From: Komagataeibacter xylinus NBRC 15237 | GTDB taxonomy: Bacteria; Pseudomonadota; Alphaproteobacteria; Acetobacterales; Acetobacteraceae | Assembly: GCF_001571345.1 (NCBI RefSeq) | Contig: NZ_BCTP01000006.1 | Coordinates: forward strand, 58,283 to 122,282 | Direction of reading: 5' to 3' | Length of the DNA: 64,000 nt | Shown: positions 22,669-33,470 of the stretch, one piece after another | How the letters are laid out: each line of letters starts with the position of its first letter | Position numbering within the stretch: position 1 is the first letter of the stretch | Translations under genes and position numbers: made by a program | The notes under the pieces: generated by a model | Told to the model about the DNA's origin: nothing | Databases searched by the model: none | The model's input: only the letters and a program-made list of their open reading frames with translations

Positions 22669-22868
22669 TATGTGTTTGTAGACAGGTGAGCACGCGCGGA
22701 TTGTGCGCCCCGTTTCTGGCAAAATGACAGGGGTGGGGTGGTATCTGGCGTGTTTGTCTCTATTTTGTCATAAGTAACCGGGAAGGGTCCGGCTGCGCCT
22801 GCGCTGTCCGTGCCTCCTGCACCGGGCGCGTAACGTGGAACGGGCCCTTGCTTTTCAGGATCGGGAAT

Positions 22869-23510
22869 ATGGCTATGAGGGATCGGGATCCCGTAGAGAT
22901 CTTCAATAACGCTCTGGTACCGATGGTGGTCGAACAGACCTCCCGTGGGGAACGGGCATTCGACATCTATTCCCGCCTTCTGCAGGAACGGATCATCTTT
23001 CTCACCGGGCCGGTCTATGATCAGGTCTCGGCGCTGGTTTCCGCGCAGCTGCTTTATCTGGAAAGCGTGAACCCCAGCAAGGAAATCTCGTTCTACATCA
23101 ACAGCCCCGGCGGCGTGGTGTCGGCGGGGCTCGCCATCTACGACACCATGCAGTACATCCGCTGCCCCGTCAGCACGGTGTGCATCGGGCAGGCGGCCTC
23201 GATGGGGTCGCTGCTGCTCGCCGGTGGCGAGAAGGGGCGGCGATTCGCGCTGCCCAATTCGCGCGTCATGGTGCACCAGCCTTCGGGCGGGGCGCAGGGC
23301 CAGGCCAGCGATATCGAGATCCAGGCGCAGGAAATCCTGACCATCCGCCAGCGCCTGAACGAGATCTACAAGGAGCACACCGGCCGCACGCTCGAGGAGA
23401 TCGAGCAGAAGCTGGAGCGCGACAGCTACATGTCCGCCGAAGAGGCGCAGGCATTCGGCATTGTGGATGAAGTGGTCCGTCGTAACGTTGCGTCAAAACC
23501 TGCAGAGTAA
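22869..23510 (+). CDS. clpP: ATP-dependent Clp protease proteolytic subunit
   Basis: Serine peptidase that forms the two-ring proteolytic chamber fed by ClpX or ClpA. The 213-residue product has the catalytic triad S111 (GQAASMGS), H136 (MVHQPSGG) and D185 (LERDSYMS), and the hydrophobic-patch helix region [20 protein letters not shown] 22869 follows GGATCGGGA; an in-frame TTG at 22848 is possible but weaker. clpX follows 134 bases later, so the partner ATPase is adjacent. Confidence 0.96.
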   Translation: MAMRDRDPVEIFNNALVPMVVEQTSRGERAFDIYSRLLQERIIFLTGPVYDQVSALVSAQLLYLESVNPSKEISFYINSPGGVVSAGLAIYDTMQYIRCPVSTVCIGQAASMGSLLLAGGEKGRRFALPNSRVMVHQPSGGAQGQASDIEIQAQEILTIRQRLNEIYKEHTGRTLEEIEQKLERDSYMSAEEAQAFGIVDEVVRRNVASKPAE

Positions 23511-23644
23511 TCTGCATCAGGGGGTGCGTTCGCAGGCGCGCTCCCGGCCCCGGTGGGGAAGGGTTGCCTGCGGCGGTCCGGGCAGCGCTTTTCGCCCGGT
23601 CGCAAGGTATGGAGAAGTTCCCCTGAGCGGGAATAGGAGCGGTT

Positions 23645-24904
23645 ATGAATAACAAGTCCGGCGATTCCAAAAATACGCTTTACTGCTCGTTCTGCGGCAA
23701 GTCGCAGCATGAGGTCCGCAAACTGATCGCCGGTCCCACCGTGTTCATTTGCGATGAATGCGTCGAATTGTGCATGGATATCATCCGTGAGGAGCACAAG
23801 ACGCATCTGGTCAAGTCGCGCGACGGGGTGCCTACGCCGCGTGAAATCTCCAAGATTCTCGATGATTACGTCATTGGGCAGAGCCATGCGAAGAAGGTGC
23901 TGTCGGTGGCGGTGCATAACCACTACAAGCGCCTCGCCCATGCCCAGAAGAACAATGATGTCGAGATTGCAAAATCCAACATCATGCTCATCGGCCCCAC
24001 CGGCACGGGCAAGACCCTGCTGGCCCAGACGCTTGCCCGCATCCTTGACGTGCCCTTCACCATGGCCGATGCCACCACGCTGACCGAAGCGGGTTACGTG
24101 GGCGAGGATGTGGAGAACATCATCCTCAAGCTTTTGCAGGCAGCCGACTACAATGTGGAGAAGGCCCAGCGCGGCATTGTCTATATTGACGAGATCGACA
24201 AGATCTCGCGCAAGTCGGACAACCCCTCCATCACCCGCGACGTGAGCGGCGAGGGCGTGCAGCAGGCCTTGCTCAAGATCATGGAAGGCACCGTTGCCTC
24301 CGTGCCGCCGCAGGGCGGGCGCAAGCACCCGCAGCAGGAATTCCTGCAGGTTGACACCACCAACATGCTGTTCATCTGCGGTGGCGCGTTTGCGGGGCTC
24401 GACAAGATCATCAGCGCGCGTGGCAAGGGGTCGGGCATTGGCTTCGGCGCCGATGTGCAGTCGCCCGACGAGCGGCGCATGGGCGCCGTGCTGCGCGAGG
24501 TTGAGCCCGAGGATCTGCTGAAATTCGGCCTGATTCCCGAGTTCATCGGCCGCCTGCCCGTGGTCGCCACGCTCGAGGATCTTGATGAGGCGGCCCTGAT
24601 CGAGATCCTGACCAAGCCCAAGAACGCGCTCGTCAAGCAGTATGCCCGCCTGTTCCAGATGGAAGACGTGCAACTCACCTTCACCGAGGATGCGCTGCGC
24701 CAGGTGGCCCAGCGCGCGATTGCGCGCCGCACGGGTGCCCGTGGCCTGCGTGCGATCCTGGAGAGCATCCTGCTGTCGACCATGTTCGACCTGCCCGGCC
24801 TGAAGAATGTCGAGGAAGTGGTGGTCAACAAGGAAGTGGCCGAGGGCAAGGCGCAGCCCGTCTATGTGTATGGCAAGAACCAGCCGGCCGAACAGTCCGC
24901 CTGA
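23645..24904 (+). CDS. clpX: ATP-dependent Clp protease ATP-binding subunit ClpX
   Basis: AAA+ unfoldase that recognises substrates and threads them into ClpP. The 419-residue product has the N-terminal zinc-binding domain (C14, C17, C36, C39), Walker A GPTGTGKT (117-124), Walker [11 protein letters not shown], the RKH-containing [10 protein letters not shown] pore loop and [10 protein letters not shown] sensor region. An AGGAG ribosome binding site precedes ATG 23645. Lies between clpP and lon. Confidence 0.97.
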   Translation: MNNKSGDSKNTLYCSFCGKSQHEVRKLIAGPTVFICDECVELCMDIIREEHKTHLVKSRDGVPTPREISKILDDYVIGQSHAKKVLSVAVHNHYKRLAHAQKNNDVEIAKSNIMLIGPTGTGKTLLAQTLARILDVPFTMADATTLTEAGYVGEDVENIILKLLQAADYNVEKAQRGIVYIDEIDKISRKSDNPSITRDVSGEGVQQALLKIMEGTVASVPPQGGRKHPQQEFLQVDTTNMLFICGGAFAGLDKIISARGKGSGIGFGADVQSPDERRMGAVLREVEPEDLLKFGLIPEFIGRLPVVATLEDLDEAALIEILTKPKNALVKQYARLFQMEDVQLTFTEDALRQVAQRAIARRTGARGLRAILESILLSTMFDLPGLKNVEEVVVNKEVAEGKAQPVYVYGKNQPAEQSA

Positions 24905-25064
24905 CGGTCTGGCCGCTTTATGCCGAATTGCCGGCACCACTTGTGGTGGCGGCGCGTCGTGACAACATTGAAGTGAGGTTGTCGCATATGCGGCGCAACG
25001 GATGGGCAGGCCACATGCTTGGGTGCCCATCCGGGATCGTCCATCAGGAGGTCAAAAAAACAAT

Positions 25065-27560
25065 ATGTCTGAAACTGACAGACTGACTCCCGTGCCCGAA
25101 GGCACGGAAACCACCGAGAACAACACCGCCAGCACCCCCGTCGCCACCACGCGTGGCGTGGAGGAAGCTGATGATGATACGACGCGTGACACGATTGCCG
25201 TGCTGCCCCTGCGCGATATTGTCGTTTTTCCGCACATGATCGTGCCGCTGTTCGTGGGGCGTGAAAAATCCGTCCGCGCGCTTGAGGCGGTGACGCGCAG
25301 CGACAAGCAGATCCTGCTCGTGGCCCAGAAGAACGCGGCGCAGGATGACCCCACGCCCGAGGACATCTATCGCTACGGCACGGTCTCCACCATCCTGCAA
25401 CTGCTCAAGCTGCCCGATGGCACGGTCAAGGTGCTTGTCGAGGGCGGCAGGCGCGCCCACATCACCGCGCTGCACGAGGTCGATGGCCACTTCGAGGCCG
25501 AGATCGAGGATGTGCCCGAGCAGGAAACCGACGGCAAGGAAGCCGAGGCCATTGGCCGCACGCTGATCGGCCAGTTCGAGCAGTACATCAAGCTGAACAA
25601 GAAGATCGCGCCCGAGGTGCTGGTCTCGCTCAACCAGATTGATGACCTGTCGAAGCTCGCGGACACCATTGCCAGCCATCTGAACCTGAAGATTCCTGAA
25701 AAGCAGGAAATCCTTGAAATTCAGGACGTGAATGCGCGCCTGGAGCGGGTTTTTGCGCATATGGAAGCCGAGATCGGCGTGCTCCAGGTGGAAAAGCGCA
25801 TCCGGAACCGCGTGAAGCGGCAGATGGAAAAGACCCAGCGCGAGTACTACCTCAACGAGCAGCTCAAGGCGATCCAGAAGGAACTGGGCGAAGGCGAGGA
25901 CGGCAAGGACGAGACCGCCGAGCTTGAGGAAAAGATCGCCAAGACCAAGCTGAGCAAGGAAGCGCGCGAAAAGACCCTGGCCGAGCTGAAGAAGCTGCGG
26001 AGCATGAGCCCGATGTCCGCCGAGTCGACGGTGGTGCGCAACTATCTCGACTGGATTCTGGGCATTCCGTGGAAGAAGCGCTCGAAGGTCCGCCATGACC
26101 TGTCCGAGGCCCAGAAGGTGCTCGACACCGACCATTACGGGCTGGAGAAGGTCAAGGAACGCATCATCGAGTACCTGGCCGTGCAGAGTCGCGCCCAGAA
26201 GCTCAAGGGTCCGATCCTGTGCCTCGTGGGGCCGCCGGGCGTGGGCAAGACCTCGCTTGCCAAGTCCATCGCCAAGGCGACGGGGCGGCAGTACGTGCGC
26301 ATGTCGCTCGGCGGCATGCGTGACGAGGCCGAGATCCGGGGCCATCGCCGCACCTATATCGGCTCCATGCCGGGCAAGATCATCCAGGGCATGAAGAAGG
26401 CCAAGACGTCGAATCCGCTCTTCCTGCTTGATGAGATCGACAAGCTCGGCGCCGACTGGCGCGGCGATCCGTCTTCCGCCCTGCTTGAAGTGCTGGACCC
26501 CGAGCAGAATTCGACCTTTGGCGATCACTATCTCGAGGTCGATTATGACCTGTCGGATGTGATGTTCATCACCACGGCCAACAGCCTGAACATGCCCCAG
26601 CCGCTGCTGGACCGCATGGAGATCATCCGCCTGTCCGGCTATACGGAGGATGAGAAGGTCGAGATTGCCAAGCGTCACCTGTTGGGCAAGCAGACGGAAG
26701 CCAACAACCTCAAGCCAGGCGAGTGGTCGGTGTCGGATGATGCCCTGCGCGAGCTGATTCGCAGTTACACGCGTGAAGCGGGCGTGCGTAACCTGGAGCG
26801 TGAAATCGCCACACTGGCCCGCAAGGCCGTGACCGAGATCGTGACCGGCAAGGCCAAGACCGTGGCGATCACGGCCGAAAACCTTGAGAAATACGCAGGC
26901 GTGAAGCGATTCCGCCACGGTGAGACCGAGTCGGAGGACATGGTCGGAGTCGTGACCGGGCTGGCCTGGACGGAGGTGGGCGGGGAAATCCTGACCATCG
27001 AAAGCGTGATGGTGTCGGGCAAGGGCAACATCAAGCTGACCGGCAAGCTGGGCGACGTGATGAAGGAAAGTGTCGCGGCAGCCCTGTCCTACGTGCGTAG
27101 CCGTGCGGTGACCTTTGGCATCGCCCCCGACCTGTTTGAAAAGCGCGACCTGCACGTGCATGTGCCCGAAGGGGCCACGCCCAAGGATGGTCCTTCGGCC
27201 GGTATCGCCATGGCCACCTCGATCGTGAGCGTGATGACGGGCATTCCCGTGCGGCGCGACGTGGGCATGACCGGCGAGATCACGCTGCGTGGCCGCGTGC
27301 TGCCGATTGGCGGCCTGAAGGAGAAGCTGCTGGCCGCCCACCGCGCGGGGCTGCGCACCATCTTCATCCCCAAGGATAACGAGAAGGATCTGGTGGATAT
27401 TCCCACGGTGGTGACCGAGGCGCTGACCATCCTGCCGGTCTCGCATGTGGATGAAGTGATTGGCCAGGCACTGGTGGAAAAGCCCGAGCCGATCGAGTGG
27501 ACGGAGCCGGTGGCAGCTTCCTCCACCGAAGGGGCCGCAACACCTGCATTGACGCATTGA
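25065..27560 (+). CDS. lon: ATP-dependent protease Lon
   Basis: Cytoplasmic AAA+ serine protease that degrades misfolded and regulatory proteins. The 831-residue product has an N-terminal substrate-binding domain ([17 protein letters not shown]), coiled middle, Walker A GPPGVGKT (389-396), Walker [10 protein letters not shown] and the Ser-Lys dyad S711 (KDGPSAGIA) and K754 ([11 protein letters not shown]). ATG 25065 has a CAGGAGG site; the upstream frame to 25002 is not Lon-like. The first 40 residues are a Thr/Glu-rich extension. The gene for HU follows, as in many Proteobacteria. Confidence 0.97.
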   Translation: MSETDRLTPVPEGTETTENNTASTPVATTRGVEEADDDTTRDTIAVLPLRDIVVFPHMIVPLFVGREKSVRALEAVTRSDKQILLVAQKNAAQDDPTPEDIYRYGTVSTILQLLKLPDGTVKVLVEGGRRAHITALHEVDGHFEAEIEDVPEQETDGKEAEAIGRTLIGQFEQYIKLNKKIAPEVLVSLNQIDDLSKLADTIASHLNLKIPEKQEILEIQDVNARLERVFAHMEAEIGVLQVEKRIRNRVKRQMEKTQREYYLNEQLKAIQKELGEGEDGKDETAELEEKIAKTKLSKEAREKTLAELKKLRSMSPMSAESTVVRNYLDWILGIPWKKRSKVRHDLSEAQKVLDTDHYGLEKVKERIIEYLAVQSRAQKLKGPILCLVGPPGVGKTSLAKSIAKATGRQYVRMSLGGMRDEAEIRGHRRTYIGSMPGKIIQGMKKAKTSNPLFLLDEIDKLGADWRGDPSSALLEVLDPEQNSTFGDHYLEVDYDLSDVMFITTANSLNMPQPLLDRMEIIRLSGYTEDEKVEIAKRHLLGKQTEANNLKPGEWSVSDDALRELIRSYTREAGVRNLEREIATLARKAVTEIVTGKAKTVAITAENLEKYAGVKRFRHGETESEDMVGVVTGLAWTEVGGEILTIESVMVSGKGNIKLTGKLGDVMKESVAAALSYVRSRAVTFGIAPDLFEKRDLHVHVPEGATPKDGPSAGIAMATSIVSVMTGIPVRRDVGMTGEITLRGRVLPIGGLKEKLLAAHRAGLRTIFIPKDNEKDLVDIPTVVTEALTILPVSHVDEVIGQALVEKPEPIEWTEPVAASSTEGAATPALTH

Positions 27561-27605
27561 GCGCCGTAGGGCAGGGGTGCGTGGTCGCAAAATTGTCATG
27601 ATGGA

Positions 27606-27635
27606 GGGGAATGACGGTTTTCTCTGTCATTCCCC
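27606..27635 (+). other. Hairpin between lon and hup
   Basis: Ten-base arms GGGGAATGAC (27606-27615) and GTCATTCCCC (27626-27635) pair perfectly. No T run follows, so it is not a classical terminator. It lies just before the hup promoter. Confidence 0.4.
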
Positions 27636-27647
27636 GAATTCTGTTGG

Positions 27648-27675
27648 TTGACGTGAGAAAAAACAGCGGCATAGT
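27648..27675 (+). promoter_or_regulatory. Probable sigma-70 type promoter of the HU gene
   Basis: TTGACG (27648-27653), a 16-base spacer rich in A, then CATAGT (27670-27675; four of six consensus positions). Transcription would start about 60 bases before the HU start codon. Confidence 0.5.
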
Positions 27676-27741
27676 GCGAGCAGAAATGCGGCGCGATGTT
27701 TGAACGATTGCGTAAGCGCACAGTACAAAGAAAGGCGTAAA

Positions 27742-28029
27742 ATGGAGAAGCCACTTAACAAGCAGGAACTGGTTGCTGCGGTAGCCGAGGAAGCCGATCT
27801 GGCCAAAGCCAAGGCTGGCGAAGTGGTTGATGCGGTTTTCGGTGCAATCGAAAAGGCGCTGGCAAACAATCAGGAAGTTCGCCTGGTCGGTTTCGGCACG
27901 TTCGTTACGGCGACCCGCAAGGCCGCCAAGGGCCGCAACCCCCGCACGGGTGAACCGCTGGACATTCCGGAATCCACGTCCGTGCGTTTCAAGCCGGGCA
28001 AGAACCTGAAGGAAGCGGTCAGCAAGTAA
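27742..28029 (+). CDS. hup: DNA-binding protein HU
   Basis: Small nucleoid protein that bends and compacts DNA as a dimer. The 95-residue product begins MEKPLNKQELVAAVAE and carries the HU signature GFGTFVTATRKAAKGRNPRTG, with the beta-arm PRTGEPLDIPES and a C-terminal VRFKPGKNLKEAVSK. ATG 27742 has an AAAGAAAGG site; an in-frame start at 27700 would add an untypical segment. It has its own likely promoter and a strong terminator. Confidence 0.96.
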   Translation: MEKPLNKQELVAAVAEEADLAKAKAGEVVDAVFGAIEKALANNQEVRLVGFGTFVTATRKAAKGRNPRTGEPLDIPESTSVRFKPGKNLKEAVSK

Positions 28030-28055
28030 GACCGCCTGTTTTCAGGAAAAAAAGA

Positions 28056-28090
28056 GGGGGCAATCCATTTTCCGGGTTGCCCCCTTTTTT
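28056..28090 (+). terminator. Rho-independent terminator of the HU gene
   Basis: Arms GGGGGCAA (28056-28063) and TTGCCCCC (28077-28084) pair perfectly and are followed by six Ts (28085-28090), 27 bases after the stop codon. Confidence 0.92.
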
Positions 28091-28111
28091 GTAATCCCTT
28101 ACTAGGGGCGC

Positions 28112-28186
28112 GGGCGATTAGCTTAGCGGTAGAGCATCTCGTTTACACCGAGAGGGTCGGCGGTTCGATCCCGTCATCGCCCACCA
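28112..28186 (+). tRNA. tRNA-Val (anticodon UAC)
   Basis: Acceptor arms GGGCGAT and ATCGCCC pair, the anticodon stem encloses TTTACAC with anticodon TAC, the T loop has GGTTCGATCCC, and CCA is encoded at 28184-28186. Confidence 0.95.
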
Positions 28187-28219
28187 TGTTTCCTGTGTTC
28201 GTGCGGGAACATGCCCCAT

Positions 28220-28296
<77 letters not shown>

Positions 28297-28330
28297 TTAT
28301 GGCGCACAGCCCATCATCATGTTCCGCACC

Positions 28331-28361
28331 ACGCCAGATGCCATTGCACTGGCGTTTTTTT
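28331..28361 (+). terminator. Terminator of the tRNA-Val/tRNA-Asp unit
   Basis: Arms ACGCCAG (28331-28337) and CTGGCGT (28349-28355), with an inner TGC/GCA pair, are followed by a seven-base T run (28355-28361). Confidence 0.85.
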
Positions 28362-28588
28362 GTGCCCGTTTTTCCACACGGAAAAATGAGAACAATAAAT
28401 CGTGCCATTATGGCCGAGAAAGAACAGCGTTGACGGAAGCGTTACTGTATTCATCTTCACGGTAATGTTCATGAATGCACACGGTTAAGTAACTGTTCCC
28501 TCCACCACGTTGGGTCTAGCATCCGTTCAGCCACACATAAGTCGATAAAGACACCGGGCGGCGTATTAACAGGTTGGGAACACGGAAG

Positions 28589-28954
28589 ATGCATTCCGTT
28601 ATCGCTGATTATTTACCCGTACTGATATTCGGGTGCATTGCTGTGGTGATCGCGGGGGCCATGCTGGGCAGCTCGCTGCTTTTTGGCCACCAGAAACCCT
28701 ATGCCGAGAAAACGTCGGCCTATGAATGTGGTTTCGAGGCATTTGACAATGCCCGCCGCCGTTTTGACGTGCGGTTCTATCTGGTGGCGATCCTGTTCAT
28801 CATTTTCGACCTTGAGGTCGCTTTCCTCTTTCCCTGGGCGCTCAGCCTGTCGCGCATCGGCTGGTTCGGCTTCGCTTCCATGATGGGTTTCCTCGGCGTT
28901 CTGGTGGTCGGCTTCATTTACGAATGGAGCAAGGGCGCGCTGGACTGGGATTGA
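28589..28954 (+). CDS. nuoA: NADH-quinone oxidoreductase subunit A
   Basis: Membrane subunit of complex I, which oxidises NADH, reduces quinone and pumps protons. The 121-residue product has three membrane helices and the conserved loop [24 protein letters not shown], whose Cys and acidic residues lie near the quinone channel, then [15 protein letters not shown] 28589 fits the usual start; an in-frame TTG at 28574 is possible. It opens the nuo operon, about 290 bases after tRNA-Asp; no clear promoter could be picked in that gap. Confidence 0.95.
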   Translation: MHSVIADYLPVLIFGCIAVVIAGAMLGSSLLFGHQKPYAEKTSAYECGFEAFDNARRRFDVRFYLVAILFIIFDLEVAFLFPWALSLSRIGWFGFASMMGFLGVLVVGFIYEWSKGALDWD

Positions 28955-28977
28955 GCATGACAAGGGGAGGCGCCCCA

Positions 28978-29559
28978 ATGGGCAACGACGATACATCAGG
29001 GCCAGGTCGGCCCGCTGACAGCATTGCCTGGAACCGCGAGATGCTGCCCCCGGGGCCGGAGCAGGATGCGGTGATAAAGGGCATCACCGGCGAGATGACG
29101 GAAAAGGGCTTTGTCGTCGCCAGTCTCGACAAGCTGGTCAACTGGGGGCGCACGGGCAGCCTGTGGCCCATGTCGTTCGGGCTGGCATGCTGTGCGGTGG
29201 AGATGATCCACGCCTACATGCCGCGCTACGATCTTGACCGCATGGGCATCATCCCGCGTGGCTCGCCGCGCCAGTCCGATGTGATGATCGTGGCGGGCAC
29301 GCTGACCAACAAGATGGCCCCGGCCCTGCGCCGCGTGTACGACCAGATGGCCGAGCCGCGCTGGGTCATCTCCATGGGGTCATGCGCCAACGGGGGCGGG
29401 TATTACCATTATTCCTACTCCGTCGTGCGTGGGTGTGACCGGATCGTGCCGGTGGATGTGTACGTGCCCGGCTGCCCGCCCACGGCGGAGGCGCTGATCT
29501 ACGGCATCCTGCAACTGCAGAAGAAAATCCGCAGGACGGGGACAATCCGCCGTGGCTGA
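28978..29559 (+). CDS. nuoB: NADH-quinone oxidoreductase subunit B
   Basis: Peripheral-arm subunit of complex I that holds cluster N2, the last Fe-S centre before quinone. The 193-residue product has the N2 ligands in [16 protein letters not shown] and [13 protein letters not shown] 28978 has an AAGGGGAGG site at ideal distance; ATG 28957 in the same frame would sit before that site. The 3' end overlaps nuoC by eight bases. Confidence 0.96.
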   Translation: MGNDDTSGPGRPADSIAWNREMLPPGPEQDAVIKGITGEMTEKGFVVASLDKLVNWGRTGSLWPMSFGLACCAVEMIHAYMPRYDLDRMGIIPRGSPRQSDVMIVAGTLTNKMAPALRRVYDQMAEPRWVISMGSCANGGGYYHYSYSVVRGCDRIVPVDVYVPGCPPTAEALIYGILQLQKKIRRTGTIRRG

Positions 29560-30217
29560 TGCACCGAACCTTCCCGCAAGCCAGCCGCGTACGGTCACGG
29601 GCAGCCTGGGGGCCATCAGCTTCCGGCTTTCCACCACCGTGCCGGGCATCATGTCCGCTGGCATCGAAAAGGGCGAACTGGTGGTGCGCACCACGCGCGA
29701 CCGCCTGCTTCCCCTCATGTCCATGCTGCGCGATGAGCCGCTTTATGCCTGCCAGCAGGTAATGGACATATGCGGCGTGGACTTTCCCGACCGTACGGAA
29801 CGGTTCGAGGTGGTCTATAACCTGCTGTCAGTCACCCATAACCACCGTATCCGCGTGATCGTGACCACGGATGAGACCCATCCCGTGCCATCGGTGCACC
29901 AGCTCTGGCCCGCCGCCACATGGTGGGAGCGCGAGGCGTATGACCTGTTCGGCATCCTGTTCACCGACCAGCCGGACCTGCGCCGCATCCTGACCGATTA
30001 CGGCTTCGAGGGGCATCCGCTGCGCAAGGACTTCCCGCTGACCGGCTATGTCGAGATGCGGTACGACGAGGAGCGGCGGCAGGTGGTCTACGAGCCGGTC
30101 GATCTGGTGCAGGACTTCCGCAATTTCGATTTTGAATCGCCGTGGGAAGGCATCCTGACCCTGCCGGGCGATGAAAAAGCCCATGCCGACCGCCACGACA
30201 TCAAGCGAAAGGGCTGA
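29552..30217 (+). CDS. nuoC: NADH-quinone oxidoreductase subunit C
   Basis: Peripheral-arm subunit of complex I that packs against NuoD. The 221-residue product has the signature [20 protein letters not shown] and the C-terminal [18 protein letters not shown]. It is separate from nuoD, as in alphaproteobacteria. It starts at GTG 29552 inside the nuoB end (eight-base overlap), so its translation is probably coupled to nuoB. Confidence 0.95.
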   Translation: MADAPNLPASQPRTVTGSLGAISFRLSTTVPGIMSAGIEKGELVVRTTRDRLLPLMSMLRDEPLYACQQVMDICGVDFPDRTERFEVVYNLLSVTHNHRIRVIVTTDETHPVPSVHQLWPAATWWEREAYDLFGILFTDQPDLRRILTDYGFEGHPLRKDFPLTGYVEMRYDEERRQVVYEPVDLVQDFRNFDFESPWEGILTLPGDEKAHADRHDIKRKG

Positions 30218-30221
30218 GCCA

Positions 30222-31478
30222 ATGAGCGATGTCACCCTGCGTAGCGATACGGGCATTCCCGACAGCCTGCTGCCTGAAGAACCCGATGGCGAGGTGAAGC
30301 GCCATGTGGTGGAAATTGATTCCCACGCGCTGAACTTCGGCCCCCAGCACCCCTCCGCCCACGGCGTGCTGCGGCTGGTGCTGGAGATGGAGGGCGAGGT
30401 CGTGGCCCGCGCCATCCCGCATGTGGGGCTTTTGCATCGCGGCACGGAAAAGCTGATCGAATACAAGACCTACCCCAAGGCACTGCCGTATTTCGACCGG
30501 CTCGATTACGTCTCGCCCATGTGTGAGGAACAGACCTTCGCGCTGGCGGTGGAAAAGCTGCTCAATATCGAGGCCCCGGAGCGCGCGAAGTGGATCCGGG
30601 TCATGTTTGCCGAGATTACGCGCATTCTCAACCACATCCTCAACCTGACCTCCTTCGGGCTGGATTGCGGCGCGCTCACCCCCGCGCTGTGGGGGTATGA
30701 GGAACGCGAGAAGCTGCTCGAGTTCTATGAGGCCGCATCCGGCGCGCGCTTCCATGCCAATTACGTCCGCCCCGGCGGCGTGGCGCAGGACCTGCCCGCC
30801 GGGCTGGAGGAGCGTATCGCCAACTGGGCGCGCACCTTCCCGCAATGGATTGATGATCTTGAAAGCCTGCTGACCAGCAACCGCATCTGGAAGCAGCGCA
30901 CGGTTGGCATTGGCGTGTTCACCACCGAGCAGGCGCTGGCCTGGGGCTTCAGCGGTCCGTGCCTGCGGGCCTCCGGCGTGCCGTGGGACCTGCGCCGCAG
31001 CCAGCCCTACGATAATTACGACAAGGTGCAGTTCAACGTGCCCGTAGGCCGCCAGGGCGACTGTTATGACCGTTACCTCGTGCGCGTGGCCGAGATGCGC
31101 GAGAGTGTCAGCATCATCAACCAGTGCCTCGAGCAGATCCGCCCCGGCCCGGTGAAAGTGCGCGACCACAAGGTTACGCCACCCCCACGGCGCGAGATGA
31201 AGCGCTCGATGGAGGCGCTGATCCATCACTTCAAGCTGTTTACCGAAGGCTATCACGTCCCGCCCGGTGCCACCTACACCGTGACCGAAACGCCCAAGGG
31301 CGAGTTTGGCGTGTATCTGGTGGCCGATGGCAGCAACCGGCCGTATCGCTGCAAGATCCGGCCCACGGGTTTTTCCCATCTCCAGGCAATCGACGAGATG
31401 TCGCGCCGCCACATGCTGGCGGATGCCGTGGCCATCATCGGGTCGCTCGACCTGGTGTTTGGCGAGATTGACAGGTGA
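30222..31478 (+). CDS. nuoD: NADH-quinone oxidoreductase subunit D
   Basis: The 49-kDa-type subunit that with NuoB and NuoH forms the quinone site. The 418-residue product shows [33 protein letters not shown] and the C-terminal [21 protein letters not shown], with FGEIDR at the end. ATG 30222 follows GAAAGGG and is four bases after nuoC; the frame is open upstream but overlaps nuoC. Confidence 0.96.
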   Translation: MSDVTLRSDTGIPDSLLPEEPDGEVKRHVVEIDSHALNFGPQHPSAHGVLRLVLEMEGEVVARAIPHVGLLHRGTEKLIEYKTYPKALPYFDRLDYVSPMCEEQTFALAVEKLLNIEAPERAKWIRVMFAEITRILNHILNLTSFGLDCGALTPALWGYEEREKLLEFYEAASGARFHANYVRPGGVAQDLPAGLEERIANWARTFPQWIDDLESLLTSNRIWKQRTVGIGVFTTEQALAWGFSGPCLRASGVPWDLRRSQPYDNYDKVQFNVPVGRQGDCYDRYLVRVAEMRESVSIINQCLEQIRPGPVKVRDHKVTPPPRREMKRSMEALIHHFKLFTEGYHVPPGATYTVTETPKGEFGVYLVADGSNRPYRCKIRPTGFSHLQAIDEMSRRHMLADAVAIIGSLDLVFGEIDR

Positions 31479-31483
31479 CCGAC

Positions 31484-32134
31484 ATGTCCACCCAGCCCAC
31501 TGTGCCCACGGGCGCGGAACCCACCCATTTCGCATTTGATGCCGAGAGCGAGCAGCAGATTGCGGTGATCCTTGCCAAATACCCGCCCGAGCGCAAGGCA
31601 AGCGGCGTGCTGCCGCTGCTTTACGTGGTGCAGAAGCAGATGGGCCGCCAGACCGGCAGCGCGTGGATACCGCGCATTGCCATGGATGTGGTGGCCGAGC
31701 GCCTCGAGATGGCGCCGATCCGGGTGTATGAGGTCGCGACCTTCTACCTCATGTTCAACACAAAACCGATCGGGCGTTATCACCTGCAGGTCTGCACCAC
31801 CACATCATGCTGGCTGCGCGGGTCGGATGATGTGACGGCGGCCTGCAAGAAGGCCACCGGCATCAGGGCGTTTGGCGAGACCAGCACGGACGGGCTGTTC
31901 ACCCTGACGGAGGTGGAATGCCTCGGCGCGTGCGCCAATGCGCCGATCCTGCAGGTGGACGATGATTACTACGAGGATCTCGACGGCCCGCGCACGCTTG
32001 AGCTGATCGAGGCGCTGAAGCGTGGCGAGCGCCCCACGCCCGGCCCCACCATCGACCGCCTCAACTCCGCCCCGGCAGGCGGGCGCAGGGTGCTGGTGGA
32101 TGAGGCCGCAATCAAGCCGCAGGGGCAGGGGTAA
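31484..32134 (+). CDS. nuoE: NADH-quinone oxidoreductase subunit E
   Basis: The 24-kDa-type subunit, with one [2Fe-2S] cluster (N1a) near the flavin. The 216-residue product carries the ligands in CTTTSCWL and [13 protein letters not shown] 31484 is chosen for its AGGTGA site five bases upstream; GTG 31475, overlapping the nuoD stop, is an alternative in frame. The C-terminal 35 residues are a Pro-rich extension. Confidence 0.94.
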   Translation: MSTQPTVPTGAEPTHFAFDAESEQQIAVILAKYPPERKASGVLPLLYVVQKQMGRQTGSAWIPRIAMDVVAERLEMAPIRVYEVATFYLMFNTKPIGRYHLQVCTTTSCWLRGSDDVTAACKKATGIRAFGETSTDGLFTLTEVECLGACANAPILQVDDDYYEDLDGPRTLELIEALKRGERPTPGPTIDRLNSAPAGGRRVLVDEAAIKPQGQG

Positions 32135-32139
32135 AGCGC

Positions 32140-33465
32140 ATGTTGCAGGACAAGGACCGCATCTTCACCAACCTGTATGGCCAGGGTGACTGGACGCTGG
32201 CCGGGGCCCGCGCCCGGGGCGACTGGGATGGCACGGCGGAAATCCTCGCCCGCGGGCGCGATGCCATCATCGGCGAGATGAAGGCATCCGGTCTGCGCGG
32301 GCGGGGTGGGGCTGGCTTTCCCACCGGGGTCAAGTGGTCGTTCATGCCGCGCAAGAATGACGGGCGGCCGCATTACCTCGTCATCAACGGCGATGAGTCC
32401 GAACCCGGCACCTGCAAGGACCGCGAGATCCTGCGCCACGACCCGCACAAGCTGGTGGAAAGCGCGCTGATCGCCTCCTTCGCCATGGGGGCGCATGCGG
32501 CCTACATCTACATTCGCGGCGAGTTCTACAACGAGGCCATGCATCTCCAGCACGCCATTGACGAGGCGTACGAGGCGGGCCTGATCGGCAGGAACGCCTG
32601 CGGCTCGGGCTGGGATTTCGACTTCTACATCCACCGTGGAGCGGGTGCTTACATATGCGGCGAGGAAACGGCCCTGCTCGAAAGCCTTGAGGGCAAGAAG
32701 GGCCAGCCGCGCATGAAGCCGCCTTTCCCTGCCGCGATGGGGCTGTATGGCTGCCCCACCACGGTCAATAACGTGGAGAGTATTGCGGTTTCCGCCACCA
32801 TCCTGCGGCGCGGGGGGGCCTGGTTTGCGGGGCTGGGGCGGCCCAATAACGCGGGCAGCAAGCTCATGGCCATATCGGGCCATGTCAACACGCCCTGCGT
32901 GTTTGAAGAAGAGCTGGGCGTGCCGATGCGCGAGATCATTGAAAAACATGGCGGTGGCGTGCGTGGTGGGTGGGACAACCTGCTGGCCGTCATCCCCGGT
33001 GGCTGCTCGGTGCCCATGCTGCCGCGTGATGTGTGCGAGAGCGTGCTGATGGATTACGACAGCCTGCGTGCCGAAGGCTCCGGCCTTGGCACGGGCTGCA
33101 TGATCGTGATGGACAAGTCCACCGACATCATCGCGGCCATTGCCCGGTTCTCGAAATTCTTCAAGCATGAAAGCTGTGGCCAGTGCACGCCGTGCCGCGA
33201 GGGCACGGGCTGGATGATGCGCATCATGGACCGCATGGTGGAGGGCCGCGCCGAGATCGAGGAAATCGACATGCTCGAGCAGGTCACCCGCCAGGTCGAA
33301 GGCCACACCATCTGCGCGCTGGGCGATGCGGCGGCGTGGCCCATACAGGGGCTGATCCGCAGGTTTCGCCCGGTCATGGAGGAACGCATCCACGCCTACA
33401 AGGCGGCGCATGGTGGCGGCCGACCGGTGCAGGTGCCCACCGGCCTTGTTGAAGCGGCGGAGTAG
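32140..33465 (+). CDS. nuoF: NADH-quinone oxidoreductase subunit F
   Basis: Carries the NADH site, FMN and cluster N3 of complex I. The 441-residue product has the NADH-binding [13 protein letters not shown], the FMN region [15 protein letters not shown], and the [4Fe-4S] motif [11 protein letters not shown] with the later Cys in [13 protein letters not shown]. It begins five bases after nuoE with an AGGGGTAAAG site. Confidence 0.96.
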   Translation: MLQDKDRIFTNLYGQGDWTLAGARARGDWDGTAEILARGRDAIIGEMKASGLRGRGGAGFPTGVKWSFMPRKNDGRPHYLVINGDESEPGTCKDREILRHDPHKLVESALIASFAMGAHAAYIYIRGEFYNEAMHLQHAIDEAYEAGLIGRNACGSGWDFDFYIHRGAGAYICGEETALLESLEGKKGQPRMKPPFPAAMGLYGCPTTVNNVESIAVSATILRRGGAWFAGLGRPNNAGSKLMAISGHVNTPCVFEEELGVPMREIIEKHGGGVRGGWDNLLAVIPGGCSVPMLPRDVCESVLMDYDSLRAEGSGLGTGCMIVMDKSTDIIAAIARFSKFFKHESCGQCTPCREGTGWMMRIMDRMVEGRAEIEEIDMLEQVTRQVEGHTICALGDAAAWPIQGLIRRFRPVMEERIHAYKAAHGGGRPVQVPTGLVEAAE

Positions 33466-33470
33466 GAACA

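Noticed and set aside
24905..25064. Heat-shock (sigma-32) promoter before lon
   Set aside because: A TTGAAG is present, but the distance to a CATAT-like -10 is too short, so no promoter is claimed.
25044..27599. 851-codon open frame on the minus strand opposite lon
   Set aside because: Shadow of lon, a clear Lon protease; the antisense protein is His/Leu/Arg-rich low-information sequence.
28297..28588. Promoter of the nuo operon at TTGACG 28430
   Set aside because: No acceptable -10 hexamer at 15-19 bases spacing.
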